DNA of 64,000 nt from Eutypella sp. D-1 (GCA_023313575.1 JAJTTP010000013.1:1213227-1277226), one strand, 5' to 3'; counted from the first letter of the stretch, positions 1 through 12,925 are shown. Translations and numbers: made by a program. The notes: generated from the sequence alone by a model not told the origin.

Positions 1-1961
1 CGGTTGCTGTTGTCCGGGGGCTCCGGGCCGTGCGGGGGTGGCGGCTCGTCGCTACTAGCGGCGCTGAGGTACGACACCCACGACAGCGTAACGTTGATGT
101 AGGCCGCCAACGTGTGCGGTCCGTAGAGAGTGCTTGCGCCCTCGTACCGTTGTATGCTACCCAGCGACAGGTCAACTACAGTCTCCTATGAAAAGAGGAG
201 CGGGCTTTCTCTCTATGATCTTTTAACTTACCCATATTCCTCCTCCGTGGTGATATAATGCGTGTAGCTATTGGCGGGGCCCCCGAGCACGACGATGGGC
301 GTGGCCGAATCGTCCTCCTCTGCAAAGAGCGGTGCGAGATTGTCCCGTACGGCGTTCTTCCACCGCCGCCCAGCCATGGTGCTGGCTTCCCCTGGACTGA
401 CAATGATGACTAGTTGGCCCACTCGAAGGACTTGGATGTCGACCACGTTCGGTGTCCACAAGTATGGGCTACTCATCTCACCCACATCTAGTAGTATGGG
501 CTTAGCGCCATGGCATGCCTTTTGCCCTTCACTCGGTTCCTTGAGCATGCCAGAGACAAGCCTCCACACCGGAGATGTGGTGCTCGAGTTCCCATCATGC
601 TGTGTAAAGTCAAACACACCAGGGCCGTCAGAAGTGCCCGCAGCAAAAGAGTATCCCAAAGCCGCAGGGCATGTTTCAACCTCGGTTCCATTGGGAAGTT
701 CAAAGCGAGTATGGGACATGTTATGAAACATGTGGAACGACCTTACCATCCGTCCCTGGACCGGACTGGGCACCTGATTCAACTGATCGTAGAGCTGTTT
801 TGCCGGCTCGAACTGGCGCTTGCCAATTTCAAAGCAAGATGATGTGCCCTCGTCGTCCTCTCCGAAAAGGGGTCCGCGAGCATGGCATTTTTGGGACCTC
901 CCATCGCTACAGGTGCTGTTTTCGAAGCTACACATCTGGCCAGTCCCATCTTCGCACCAGGCACCAAGTACATTTGGGCTCGTGTCGCCCACGTTAGCTT
1001 GGGAGAAGCCCGCGACGAATCCCTCAGCGGCGGAATCATCGTCAGCCATACTCTTTTCGAACAGATAGGCGGCGACTCCCTTGTTGTCGCCGGAGATTAA
1101 GGAGTTGTTTCCGAGAACGGACGTCCCGTGCGTGGGAAACCAGGTCAGGACGCCAATGTTCTTCCCATCCGAGGTCCTCTGAAACTTGAGCAGGGTCAGA
1201 TCTTTCTCGACGGATCCGTCGTCTTCGGAACTGATGTTATACTGCGCCCGCTCCTCTTCGGGATTTGCGAGGTATGCGAAGAGACTTCGGTTGATGTTGG
1301 CCCCGAAGACCTTGGTAGATCCAATGCCCAGATGCCCGGGAGCCAGGCTCTCATGAGCGCGGCGGATAGAAAGGAGGGCGCCGTCTACGATGGCCCGATA
1401 GCTTTGCTGGTCAAACCCCTTGCTCGTGATCTGAGGAAGGAGATAATTCAGCCATGCGCCCGGGCCGGAGTGGGAATGGGTTCCCGTCACTGCAACGTTA
1501 TGATGGCCATAGTGCGCATAGTCAGCACCGAGCTCATCCAGGCCAGACAAGATGCCATAACGGACAGCAGTATCACCGGATTGTGTATCGAGGACCAGAT
1601 AGACGAATCGTTCCGAGGGGTCGGCAGGGCTAGCCACGATGAAAGCCCTCGAGTAAAGACGTTGGCGTAAGCCGGTACCGATCTGGTTCGGGTCGGCATA
1701 TCCCATCAAATTGATCTCGACGCAGGGCCCCGTGATGTCCGCTTTTCCAACGCCAATCAAATACTCGTCGTCCGGCGACTGAGGTGATAGTATGGCATTA
1801 TTTGGATTTCGTTGAAGGGGCCACACTATCAAAGGATTCCATTGGGTTAGATACAGGATCAAGATCGTGAGAAATGATAGAACAGCGGTTATGATCTTCA
1901 ACACCGGCACACTCGAAGACTTCCGAGGCAGCCGAGGCACATTTTGCTGTATCTTATCCAT
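1..1961 (-). CDS. Neutral/alkaline ceramidase, type II membrane form (3' end outside window)
   Basis: Hydrolyses the amide bond of ceramide to sphingosine and fatty acid, acting on the lumenal or outer face of membranes. Exons join as 232..1961 and 1..156 with a 75-nt intron (157..231, GTAAGT to TAG); the family motif IQRYEGAST starts exactly at the junction, which confirms the splice. Visible family marks: THSHSGPG (metal-binding histidines) and NVGDTSPN, whose Ser matches the known catalytic serine of neutral ceramidases. One hydrophobic helix near residues 20-42 follows a short basic N-terminus, so the protein is probably an anchored type II protein rather than secreted. I chose the ATG at 1961 (A at -3, G at +4); an upstream in-frame ATG at 2021 has a poorer context. 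The C-terminal domain continues left of position 1, so the gene is partial. Several NxS/T sites fit a glycosylated ectodomain. Confidence 0.93.
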
Positions 1962-3187
1962 TCTTAACGAGGTTTCTGAATGAGGCGAGAATGGTCGGCG
2001 CAATGCGCAAGGGGTTGTCATTTATTCGGAAGTGTAGCCGATGAATTCAGTATACAAGTTCCAGACTTTCTGAAATGGCCTGAAAAGGTGTTTGAGGGCC
2101 GTAGTATCCGTACTTCCTCATCGGTGTTGCTTGGATGCACACCTAGCATTCATGAGGATGATACACGTATAAAGAATTAATCAAGCCGCCTCCATTAGAT
2201 GATCATATAGGGCGATGAGTAAATTTCTACTAGTTTTATGTTTCATTTGTTCACTGATCCATCCCGTCATAGTGATTGATACGAATGCCGTAAATACGCT
2301 CATTGGACTGCTACTAATTCTGCACAACCTACCAACAAACAGCCAACGTGCCTGCCTACCTACCTAGGTAGGCAGTTACGTTTGAGGTAGGCTCATGTAG
2401 ATCCTGTCACCAGTTCCATTGGATGCTACCTAAGCAACTAAGTACCTAGAGTAGCAGATAGGAATCATAGGATGAGAATCCCAGCTGTAAAGCGCCCACG
2501 GGTGACGGGTGGTGGTGGCGGCCACCTCAAACACCAGCCAGACAAGCCCATACTTGCATACAGTTGACAGCCCAGCAGGAGAGTCCAGCAGGAGAGTCCA
2601 GCAGGAGAGTAGGAGCTACCCGAGCATCCCGTAAGTAGGTCCCTACCTAGGTACCTACCTGGTATGCAACTCCTTCTACTTCTACCTAAGTACGGTAGTA
2701 GACGTTCCCTGCTCTCTCATCATGTCGTCATTGGTCAGAGCTTACCTGGAACAAGCTCTTTATGCTGTTCGGCTACATGCAGGAACCCCGCATGTTAGCT
2801 TCGTTCTATGTATATATGCAGCAGCGGAACGATAGCTCCAGCTGCCGCCACTTGGCAGTCTGTCCCTGCCTATAGTTAGGTACTGATCTCCATTGATAAC
2901 GATAAGGATACCTACCCCCTAGCAAGCACCTAGAGAGCACTTAAGGCCCCAGCTTAAGTACTTACAACACCAATAGTTCGTACTTCCTATCAACCAAGAT
3001 TCTACTTTAGAGTTATAATATCAAAACCCCCAACCTGGTCGCCGTTTCATAATACATGAGAAAGAAGTGTCGACCACGGAAAACACATACTTCACTCCCG
3101 AGAAAGCCAATTGGCAGCCCCAACAGCCAACAGCCAACATCCAGTAGCCAGGCGCCAGGAGACAACCGGCAAAGCAGTAATTCAACC
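1962..3187. other. Divergent intergenic region, ceramidase / SPF27
   Basis: No supportable gene. It holds the two divergent promoters, several TACCTAGGTA-type palindromes (about 2355-2375 and 2641-2662) and a short tandem repeat at 2573-2610. An in-frame ATG of the ceramidase frame lies at 2021. Confidence 0.6.
2573..2610. repeat. 13-nt tandem repeat, about 3 copies
   Basis: The unit CAGCAGGAGAGTC is repeated almost perfectly three times in the ceramidase/SPF27 intergenic region. Confidence 0.85.
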
Positions 3188-3930
3188 ATGTCGTTCCGCA
3201 CAACAGTCCACGAGTCCCTACCATGTAAGCCCACTTCACCAACCTGCTCGGCCTGAGCCAGACAGACCATCAGTGTCCGTAGACTAACGCAACAACAACG
3301 GCAGACATCGACGCAGAGCCGACGCCCGAAGAGCGCAGCGCAGCCGAGGCCCTGATCGCCGCCGAGCTGTCCTCGTCAACCTCCTCCTCCTCCTCCGACA
3401 ACGACAACAACGCCGCCCCAACAATATCCACCGCCCTCCCCCCTCTCCGCGAACCGCGCTTCAGCGCACTAATAGAAGCCGAGCTCACGCGCGTCGCAAC
3501 AAAAGAGCCGCTCCAAGCAATCGACACATCGCGGTACGAACAATCCTCCGACCCGATCTCCCCCTCCCTCTCCTCCTCCTCCGAGATCCAAGCCCGCCTA
3601 GAGCGCGCACAAACAGCGTCCACGTACCTGACCCAACGACACGCGCACCTCTCCCTGCTCGACGCGCACGGCCGCAACGCGTGGCTGGTAGGGAACTGGC
3701 AGGCGGAAGCGGAGACGGCGGCCGTGGAGCGCGAACTCGCGGACGCGCGCCGCGCCCTCGACCGCGTTAATTTGCGCCGGAGGAATGCGCAGCAAGGCGT
3801 CGCTGCTGAGGTTCACGGGCTCAATGACGCCTGGCGCCGCGGCGTCGGCCGCGTGCTCGAGGCTGAGGCCGCTGCTGAGGAGTTGCGTCGGAGGATCCGC
3901 GAAGAGACCCGTAAGCTCGCTGCTAGCTAG
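3188..3930 (+). CDS. cwf7: Pre-mRNA-splicing factor SPF27 (BCAS2/Cwf7), Prp19-complex subunit
   Basis: Core subunit of the Prp19/NTC complex of the spliceosome; nuclear. Two exons, 3188..3224 and 3305..3930, flank an 80-nt intron (GTAAGC...GCAG). Splicing restores the family start, MSFRTTVHESLPY followed by IDAEPTPEE, which is the strongest evidence for the model. The 220-aa product matches the usual family size (human BCAS2 about 225 aa). Further marks are the IDTSRYE segment near residue 90, LDAHGRNAWLVGNW in the middle, and an Arg/Glu/Ala-rich C-terminal coiled coil (about residues 150-218). A serine-rich low-complexity stretch near residues 30-40 is fungal-style. The gene ends with an overlapping GCTAGCTAGCTAGC run around the stop. 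It is divergent from ceramidase and convergent with the PKA regulatory subunit gene. Confidence 0.9.
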
Positions 3931-4764
3931 CTAGCTGATGCCGTCCCCGATGCCGGCGACCTGTCGTGGGGAAGGCTGCATGGATAGGTGGATGGATGGG
4001 TGGATAGATGGGTGAAGCGAGGCCAGGTGGAAACTGATTAGAAAAAAAGGAAATAGTCGTTATTAATGCCGTAGCGTACAAAGGAGTTTGGAGTTCTGGC
4101 TATTATTTGATTAAATTGCTCGGCTGGGTTTACATATACTACGTATTTCAGAAGGACCGTCTTAACTGTCTCTTTTTTCTTCTTTCTCTCTCTCTCTCTC
4201 TCGATACGACAACCTCGTCAGATGAGGCTCGAAATGGAGGATTATTTATTTATACGAGTATAGGAGTTCACTCACTCGAAAATCATGCCCCGTCTCACAG
4301 AGAGCTTTCTACGCACGGGGCTCATAACAGGCGAACAGGAAGAAAAAGTTAAATCTTACGAAGTCGAATAATGAAGACAAAAAAAGGCGGCAAAGCAAAC
4401 CTAGCGATGACCAAGTCCTAACGTCTATTTGCGGTATCTTCCATGATAATGATAAAACCATGAGGGGGTGGAGGGTAAAAAAATAAAAATAAAAAGGAAT
4501 AACCATGCCTAATCTGTAAACAAGCGAGGGTAATACCGCGAACGCCATCTCCATCTCGAAAGCCCCGTGGATGAGAAAAAGCACGAAAGGGAGAGGGAGA
4601 CCATTAGAGAGAGAGAAAAAAAAAGCCTTCTTTTTCCTTTTGTCTCCGTGGCAGCCAAGTTTGTGATTAGGCCCTCTTCCACGCCTACCCCGCCCCCCTT
4701 AAACAAACCCATTTCCATTCCTATTTCCCCCCCCTTTTCTCTTTAATGTGCCAATTTATAAACA
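3931..4764. other. Convergent intergenic region (3' UTRs)
   Basis: 3' ends of the SPF27 and PKA-R genes meet here. It contains a GGAT/GGGT-rich stretch (about 3978-4012) and a TC microsatellite (4185-4202). No credible coding frame. Confidence 0.6.
4185..4202. repeat. (TC)n microsatellite
   Basis: Nine TC units within a pyrimidine-rich stretch in the 3' region of the SPF27 gene. Confidence 0.8.
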
Positions 4765-6061
4765 TTACGAGTGAAGGGGATCCATATCCTCCACACCTGA
4801 TGCAACCCCTACGTAATGTGTTCTCCTCATGATGCCCTCAACGGGGCCCAGGAGCCTCGCGAACGCGCTCTTTCCCATAGTGGCGACCTTGACCTCCGTC
4901 CTGCTGACGACGCTCGCGGCTCGCGGTGCGTCGTTAAGCAAAGCAAGCTCGCCGAAGAAGTCGCCCTTCTTGTAGTGCTTTACCGGCAGGGGCTCTCCCT
5001 CCTTATACGCATCGGCCTCGCCCGATTCCAGGAGGAAGAAAGCCTCGCCGATGTCTCCTTGCTGAATTATGATCTTTCCCGGCGGGAACTTCACAGTCTC
5101 CAGCGCATCGGCAATCTTGGATCGCTCGTACGCTGTAAGAGTTGATAACAAGGGTACTTCCTCCAGGAAGCTCTCGTACAGGCGCCGCCGCGCGAAGGTG
5201 GACTCCATGAGAATACGACGGAATGTTACTCGGTCCAGAGCCCAAAGCGTGCAGTTCGACTGGGCCGAAACTACAGTGGCGGCTCGGGGAGCGTTGTACA
5301 TCAGGGCGAGTTCACCGAATGAGCCGCCGGCCTGAATTGTGCTAACCCTTCTGCCTAGACCATCTAATCCGGGTTGGAGTGCGCCGCTGTCGTTCACGTA
5401 GACGTCGAACGAGCCTTTCTCCACCACGTAGAAGTAGTCACCAGCATCACCTTGGATAATAACCTAATATGGGGTTAGCCACAGGAGGTTCTCTCAGAGG
5501 CGTAGTGTAATTGTATTGTGTTACAGGATGTAAGTCTCGACGTACCTTGATGTCTCTTGCTGGGATCGGCTTCTCTTGCAAAGCCCCCAAAATCTGCGCG
5601 CTTTGCTCGTCGTCTAGATGGCTAAATAGAAAGTTTCCTTCAATGGCCTTCTTGAGTCGCTCTATCTGCTCCTGTGTCTTGGGATACGACGGCGGGGTCC
5701 AATTATCGTTGGCGTCGGCCACAGGTTTCAGAGATTCTGCCGAAACTGACGTTCGGCGTCCGAAATTGTACTGAGCAGGGTAGGTATCTGGGTTCGGGGG
5801 TGTCCTGGTACCAGAGGGCATACCGTCTGTGGCTGCATCTGCGCCGAACAGACCACCGAATGGTCCACGGAAGGCAGAGACAGCCCCGTTTACGGGACGG
5901 GAGTCCATGTTCAAGGGGGATGTGATAGTATCGTTCTCGTCCTCTTCGATTACATTGGGTAGTTCTCCCGGTGCTCCGGTGGGAGTCTGAGGTCTGTTTC
6001 CGTCTGAGCTGAAAGGGTTTGAATTGGCCGCAAATGGGCTCGTGAACGTAGGTCCGGACAT
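4765..6061 (-). CDS. cAMP-dependent protein kinase regulatory subunit
   Basis: Binds and inhibits the PKA catalytic subunit until cAMP fills two sites; cytosolic/nuclear. Exons 5546..6061 and 4765..5463 with an 82-nt intron (GTACGT...TTAG, phase 0); the join reads PARDIKVIIQGDAGDYF, continuous with the first cAMP-binding domain. Product 404 aa. The inhibitor site RRTS (residues 102-105) carries a phosphorylatable Ser at the pseudosubstrate position, so the subunit is type II-like. The first phosphate-binding cassette is FGELALMYNAPRAATV (residues 221-236; Glu223 and Arg232), the second FGELALLNDAPRAASV (342-357; Glu344 and Arg353); both keep the Glu and Arg that contact cAMP. The N-terminus is a Pro/Ser/Asn-rich disordered segment with TSPF/NPF repeats and no obvious helical docking domain, as in other filamentous fungi. 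It is preceded by a very long leader/intergenic stretch. Confidence 0.95.
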
Positions 6062-7432
6062 GACAGCAGAGTTGAGCGTATTCGAGGGAGTCTTATCAAG
6101 TCGGATTCCTCTCGGTGTCCCACTGGGTGGCTATCAAGAAGTCGAAGAGGTCGACGAAATTATAGGTTTCGGGTGGTGGAAGCGGTGGCAGGTGTGGCTC
6201 TCAGAAGGGTGGTTCTCAGGAGTTTTTAAAAGGATTCCTATTCTTGGATGGTAAGCAACTTAGATGGTCACTCGATGCGCGAGACACGTGAGGGGTTCTT
6301 CAACGGTGCAGATGTTGACTAGTGAATCGCCTTGTAGGATTCAGTCGGCGAGGGTGATAAGAGGAAATAATGACTAAGTCTCTGTCTGTACGTGTATCTG
6401 GAGTATGGGTACGTTGGAAGAAGTGATGAGGTGGTATACAAAAAAAAAAGGCTGACCCTTACAGGAGAGAATAACGAGAGAATGGCGGCAGAGGGGGTCT
6501 CTCTTCTATATATATCCTGAGTACTCAATAATCGACCTAAGCGACAGCCACATTAGTCTAAAAGTCATTCAGCGCTGAAGTTAAGAGAATGAGAATGAGA
6601 GAGCAGTGCGTGAAGTTAGTCATACCACCGAGGCAGCAGAGAACAAGGCTACCATAAAGACAAAAATGCGACAATGAGGCAGGGGGGGGAAAAAGAAGGG
6701 GGAGGGGGGGTTGTCAAGGGGGCGGCAGCTTAGTCTAGTAGTGGGGATTTCTTCAAGACTTTACATACAAAGAAAGAATTGGCATTAGGATGCACGGTAT
6801 TGAAATACTTACCATTCAAGGAATTATGATAGAAAGTGAGATTGTATGAATTGCCAGTCTCATTCAAAAATAAGAATAGTGATTTTCTATGTGAAAAATA
6901 AGATACATTGGCTGTTGAGTCGGAGTCAGGTGTGGTGATGGTATGAATTGTTTTATGGATGGACGGATGATATGTATTTAAGTATGTACCTAGGTAGGCG
7001 ATTAGGGGCGAATGAGGTAGGTAAAGTTGGAATATGCACACTGGCAGATCACTCGAGAGCCAGCAAATGAAGTTAAAATATTTAAATGTATGTCTGTATG
7101 TGTATGGGATGTGAGTTTGTCCGGGTATGTTGGCGTTTAGAGAGGAGGAAGTAAGGTAGGAAGGTAGTAGATAGAGTATGTATGTAGGAAGGTATATGGA
7201 TATATCAACACTTCCAAAGAAAGGTAAAGTGGAGGTGGTGGTGGGCATATGTAAGGCGCAGATAGGCAGATAGGCGGGTAGGTAGCAAGGTAGGTCTTGC
7301 CTAGGCTCGCTGGAGTTAGACCAAGAGCAAGACAAGGGAAGACAACCTGATAGAAAAGCGATCACTTATTACTCACTTACTCCGCAATTCAGCAAGGTTT
7401 GGACAGCTCGGACTGGCCGCTATAGCGCTTCA

Positions 7433-7465
<33 letters not shown>

Positions 7466-9511
7466 CAGGTGGTTTTAGATAATAATACATGAAAGTACCT
7501 TTATGTATGTATGTACCTAGGTCAGTAAGTACCTCCGGTAGGTATCGTTACTCCTTCACAGGTGGAACTGTCCTAAGGTTGACAGCAGCAAAATGTGAAC
7601 GAGTTCCAATAAAACCTCTAGAAGTGGTTTACTATCCCGAGAGAATAAATTGGCTAACTACGTATGTAAATCGATAATATAGTGTCACGGCGAAAATATT
7701 GCTCAATTTCGTAAAGATATACGGGGACTAAGTAGACTGGTAGATGAGAGAACTGAGAGCCCTGGGAGACCATAAACACTTTGTCGCGGTTTCTTTCTCC
7801 TTTCTGTAAGTACCTAAAGTAATTACTGACTAAAGCCCGCCTACACAAATCTGACAAGGTACCTAAGGTAAGCTTGATGAGCTTAATTGATCCCTTGGCT
7901 ACCTGCCCTGGCAGCCTGGATATTTGAATGGAGGGGCAGATTGGCACTGAGGTCTTGGCAGATGAGGAAGAAAAGCACGGACCAGAGGGGAACCGTCCCG
8001 AGATAAACTTCCCTGGGGGCTTCTTTTACTGGGCTGCCGGGGTTTGACACTTCCATGGAAGGTTCAATCTTGGGTCAAAGAACCTTGGAAGCCGGATCTG
8101 TCTGTACCTAGGTACTTGTGTGTGTTTACACTAAAGTACTGGATGTCTTAGGTAAGGTACATCCCGAGGTCCATGATGTATTGGGGGTAGCTCTCTAACT
8201 CAATCGGGCTTAGTAACAACGTATTTCAAAGAAATGGAAGCCCGTTAGAATGAAATGGAGTTCGCTTTTGATTGTCCTTCAGAGTTCCCGTTTGTTCCTG
8301 CACCTAGGCTCTTAATAAGTCTATCCAGTCATATTTAAGTTCACGATGGTGGCAAGAAGTGACGATATTACCCCAGGCAGCCAGCCTACTGCAAGTGTCG
8401 TATGGTGGTATGTGTGGTGGTGTGGTGTGGTAGTAATGTGTCAGTCAATGCGTCCTCCTTGTCAGAGGGAGGACTTTAACGGGCTTGCGGGCCTCCTATC
8501 GACTTCGGATGGTGACATGTACTTCCACACTTCTTCCACACTTTCAAATGTTTCTAGAAAATGCATCTACCCGTATACATATACGTACCTACCTGGGTAG
8601 GTACCCATGTACAGGAGGTACCTGCCTGTAGACATACACCAACCCAAAGGAGAACGGGTGCGTCCTTTGATTTAGCGGGGCCCTTTCTGCTTCTAGAAGT
8701 GGAGTCGAACCCCTCTCGATCAATTAAGATTCCTTCTAGAAAAAAGCACGGGCCACTTTGCATAATATGTCCTGATAGACGTAACCCTTGTGATGCGCCT
8801 ACTACCGGCCGGCGGCAAATCCGGGCGATCTTGGCATCATCCCAACTGCCAAACGTCGGCTAATTAACCCTCGCGGCCCTCTCGACCATAACGGTCATGT
8901 AAGCGTTTATGCGTCGTATCGGGCTTATCGGAAATCACGAACAACTAGGGGCTGGCTGGGGAGGTTTGGGGGGCTTCATTTCGTGCCTCATACTCTGTCT
9001 GCAACACTATGAACACATAAAGAATTTCCGAGTGGCTGCCACACCCGCAACGCAACGAACCGGCAAGCTGGTCTCGGGTGCGATCCGCCAGTCCCGCATG
9101 ACACGTTCTTTCATATCTGAGTTCTAGAAGCCGGGATGGCGTGGTCAAAGCTTCATCGCCCGGGTACCACTCCAACTTCGGATAACACAAAAAGGGAAGG
9201 GGAAGGTGAAGAGGAGACCTCCCAATATCAGACGATACAAAATTACCACAACCCGGGCCTCCCTGCGCAGGGTAATTAGACGCACATTATCGTGGATGCC
9301 TCCCACGAACCAACCAGATCGCGAAAAGACGTCAAAATACGGAAATGCACAGATATCAACGAGGGATTATGTAACTGGCCAATCTCTAGGTCCCGTCAAT
9401 CAAATATAGGGGCGCGCGGGCCACCACTACTCATATGTAAATCCGTAAAATGCGCCCGGCCCCATGTAAGGGGCTCGGGCTCGGGTGGCAAGTCCACGTG
9501 GTATGTGGAGC
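6062..9511. other. 3.4-kb region upstream of PKA-R
   Basis: No gene could be supported. It probably contains a long PKA-R promoter and 5' leader and the 3' UTR of the FAD dehydrogenase gene. Features seen: a G-rich run near 6680-6722, a (GT)15 microsatellite at 7435-7464, a direct TTCTAGAA repeat around 8690-8745, and numerous CCTACC/GGTAGG words. The 211-codon minus-strand frame at 6730-7365 is built from those words and is not credible. Confidence 0.5.
7435..7464. repeat. (GT)15 microsatellite
   Basis: Thirty bases of perfect GT repeat upstream of the PKA regulatory subunit gene. Confidence 0.95.
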
Positions 9512-11489
9512 CTACAACATGGACCTTTCCGTCGAAGACGTTGAACCCTGTCGAAGCGTTAGTTAGTATGTAGCAATGGAGTCGTAATAAAGAGCATTCT
9601 CCTCAAGTCAGGTCAGAGGGACAAGGGTGACAAGAATAGCGTGGACTGGATGGACAAAGGAAAGAGTTATGGGAGGGTTGAGCAGGGAAGACACGTACCT
9701 TTCCCGTCGCTTCTGATGTCCCTAGCACCTCCTCCGCCATAGCGATACCCGCCGCCCGGCCGGAGAAAATGCAGCCGCCGACAAAGGTGCCCTCGAGGGA
9801 GCTGTACCCGTGGACGCCGCCGCCCCCGAAACCCGCTGCCTCGCCCGCAGCGTAGAGGCCCGGGAAGCGCTCCTCGCCGCCACCACCGCCCTCGACGGGT
9901 CGGATCACGTTACTCCGCAAGTCCGTCTCGATGCCGCCGAGCGTCTTGCGTGTGAGCAGATTCATGCGGACGGCGATCAGGGGCCCGTAGGCCGGGTCGA
10001 GCAGGCGATGCGGCGCCGCCACCCGCGAGATCCGGTCCGGCCAGTACCCCCGCGCGTTGCGGATTAGCATCGCCTGCGCGTCCTTGGAGTACTTGTTGAC
10101 GACCTGCGCATCGCGCGCCTCCACCACCTCCCGGACGCGCGCGGGGTCGAGCCGCGGCGCCGCCACCGTGTCCTCGCCCTCGCCCGGGTACTCCCGCGCT
10201 GCCAGCTCGTTCATGCCGGCCACCAGGTCCTCGAGGTTGTCGCGGATCACGAAGTCTGCGCCGTGCTCCTGGAACCGCTGCACGGGAACGGTGCCGTTGC
10301 GCCCGAGCACCCGCGTCGTCAGCAGCTGCCAGAGACTCTTGTTGGTGAGGTCGGGGTTCTGCTCGGACCCGGAGAGTGCGAACTCGCGCGCGATGATCGT
10401 CTTGGTGAGCACGAACCATGTGTACTCGTAGCCCGTGGCGCAGATGTGCTTGAGCGTGGCTAGGGTGTCGGATCCGGGGTACAGGAAGGGCGGCAGGCGC
10501 TTGCCCGTGGCGTCGAGCCAGAGCGAGGACGGCGCCGGCAGCACCCGAATCCCGTGGCTCGGCCATATCGGGTCCCAGTTGGCCAGGCCCTCGGTGTAAT
10601 GCCACATACGATCGCGATTGACGACACTGGCGCCGGCGCGCTCGGCGATGTCGATCATGCGACCGTCTACATGTGCCGGCACGCCAATCACGAAGCGCTG
10701 CGGTACCCGGGGGCCCAGCCGATCGGTGGGCCACGCCGCCTTCACTGCGTCCGGGTTACCGCCGATTCCTCCCGAGGAAACCAGGACGGCGCTCCCGCGG
10801 ATCTCGAAATCGCTCACCTCGACCCGCGAGGACTTGACGCCGCGTTCCGCGTTGTCCTCCTGGAGCACCTTACCCCGCACGCCGACGGCGCGCCCAGTCC
10901 CCTCCTCCACGATCAGTTCGTCGACGCGGTGTCGGAACTTGAACTCCACCAGTCCCCGCCGTGCGGCGTCCTGGACGGGGTCGACAAAGGCGCGCACGAC
11001 CTGGGGGCCGGTGCCCCAGGTGAGGTGAAAGCGCGGGACGGAATTTCCGTGGCCGTCTGCGGTGCCGTCGCCCCTCTCGGCCCAACCAACATTCTTCATA
11101 AAAGTGATACCCCTAGCCTTGACATAGGCCTCCATTCCATCAGGGCCGTGGTTGGCGGCAAAGTCGACGAAGGCATCGGCCCAGCGGCGGGGCCAGCGGT
11201 CCTCGCCATCGAGGCGGTCGAAGCGGGCCGAACCCAGCCAGTCGCGCCGCGCCAGTTCCCGCGAGTCCCGGATCCCGCATCGCCGCTGCTCCGCCGAGTC
11301 CACGCAGAAAATGCCCCCTAGCGACCAGAATGCCTGGCCCCCCAGGTTCTTCTCGTTCTCCTGGTCCACGATGACCGCCCGCACACCCCGCTGCGTCGCC
11401 TCGAAAGCCGCCACTAACCCTGCGAGCCCCCCGCCCACGATAATCACGGGATCGACATTGCCTGCCGCCTTTGTCTTCTTCGAAGGCAT
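9512..11489 (-). CDS. FAD-binding dehydrogenase, 3-ketosteroid dehydrogenase-like
   Basis: Flavoprotein of the fumarate reductase/KSTD-like FAD_binding_2 family, closest in architecture to the bacterial family labelled putative FAD-binding dehydrogenase; true substrate unknown. The N-terminal Rossmann motif IIVGGGLAGLVAA lies at residues 16-28, and the C-terminal FAD-contact segment GGGGVHGYSSLEGTFVGG is followed by CIFSGRAAG, where bacterial relatives normally end. Exon 1 (9699..11489) has a GTACGT donor, and a TACTAAC branch with CAG acceptor leads to exon 2 (9512..9547), giving a 608-aa protein that ends in Ser-Met-Leu. Without splicing the frame runs to 9603 and gives 628 aa, so the extreme C-terminus is uncertain. 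The coding region is strongly GC-rich. The Lys-rich N-terminus (MPSKKTK) shows no signal peptide. It lies in tandem with the cytidylyltransferase gene upstream. Confidence 0.85.
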
Positions 11490-12925
11490 AGTTCGGCTTA
11501 GTCGGTTATTATTGTTGTTGTTGTTGTTTTTGCTGCTGTAGTCTTGTAGTTATGAAGCAGTCGAGACTGACTGCTGTCCAGGTAAGAGAGAATAAGTAGT
11601 AAAGCACCTTTCCAGGTGTGTAGATGGTAGATACAAGGCAAGAACGTATGATGTTGTTTACTATACACTTAAGTAGGTAGCTATGTATTACTACTGCGGG
11701 TGTCGTGGGTTAGTGGGACTTCTTGGCGGCTAGTCCGGAGGACACTTCAGTGTGGGGCCGTCAGCGTCTCCCATGTGAATATGCCCCCTCCCTATTCCGA
11801 CTTACACCGTACTCAACCCCTAAGAATACGATCATAAGTTTTATTCTTGAAACCCCGGGAAGTTCCTGTGATGCTGGAACTCGTCATTCCAGGTCACACC
11901 CAATTTCCTGGACACATAAAAAAGCTTACCGTGCGTGCTGAATTGGCAACGAAGGTGACCAAAAAAAAGCCAGCCAAACTAGCCCACCACGCTAAAGTTC
12001 CGGGGTAACTTGATTATGGATATTATATCTGGGGTTGAAAGGGCGCTAACGAATCATTCTCGGATATCACTTGGACAGCTGGGCCTCGGCTCTTGCTCGA
12101 AATGATCGGTGGCTGGATCTCCAAAAACCTGATGATGTGGTCGGTACGGTAGAAACCTACATAGGCCGAGCGAGCGGCTCAACCTAACTGCAACTCGGGA
12201 TGGAACGCTACATAGCGCCTCCTAAAAGGTTAGGCAAGATATGCTTGTCTCACCGAATACCGCACTCTACCAACTAGAATGGGGTTGATGAATATTTATA
12301 TGTACACATGTGTTAACTTAGGTTGGGGGAGCTGCCTGTTGTGACTTGACAGTAACAGGTGATCGGGACCCGTGTTGAACCCCGTGCAATGCAAATATTG
12401 ATATAGCCTATGGAATCAAGACAATCCAATCGGATCATCCCATGAATTGAAGTGCCCCCAGATGACAGGCACGCTACACGGAGATGCTTTGGTTGCCACA
12501 GTGATAGAAAAAGGAAAGAAAAGGGGGGAAAACATATTTTCTATGCAACAGATTGTTCAGCAGTAGCATACTTCTATCTGCCTATTATTTTCCCTCGGTT
12601 ACAAATCATTTCACAATGGCACTGAACCACTGTTGGCTATAAAATTAGTTACATATCTTTGCATTTCGATGGCCTGCTTTCGCACTATAAACCCGGATAG
12701 CTATCTATCGCGTGACGCGGATGGACAAAAAACAATGCATTCTATAATGCTTATATACGGGAAAGGTGACTTCGCAAAGATGAAAGAATGCGCACATATG
12801 AGGCTCGAGGACAGGCTCGAGGACACGGGGGCCGCGTGTCATCCATCCATCAGCACAACGCAGCAGGTTTCCATCTTGCCTCCCCGCGCATCTCCTTTTC
12901 TCTTTGCGATGCGGCATGGCCTGGC
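11490..12925. other. Intergenic region, FAD dehydrogenase promoter and ECT1 3' end
   Basis: About 1.4 kb with no supportable gene. A TTG/GTT trinucleotide run lies just upstream of the FAD dehydrogenase ATG (about 11508-11530). Confidence 0.55.

Noticed and set aside
6730..7365. 211-codon minus-strand open frame
   Set aside because: Composed mainly of CCTACC-derived Leu/Pro/Tyr/Ser repeats in a region of GGTAGG words; no family-like features and no codon bias like the real genes.
8640..8770. T-arm-like GGTTCGACTCC on the minus strand flanked by TTCTAGAA repeats
   Set aside because: No acceptor or anticodon arm could be paired at tRNA distances; only a short TTCTAGAA inverted/direct repeat remains.
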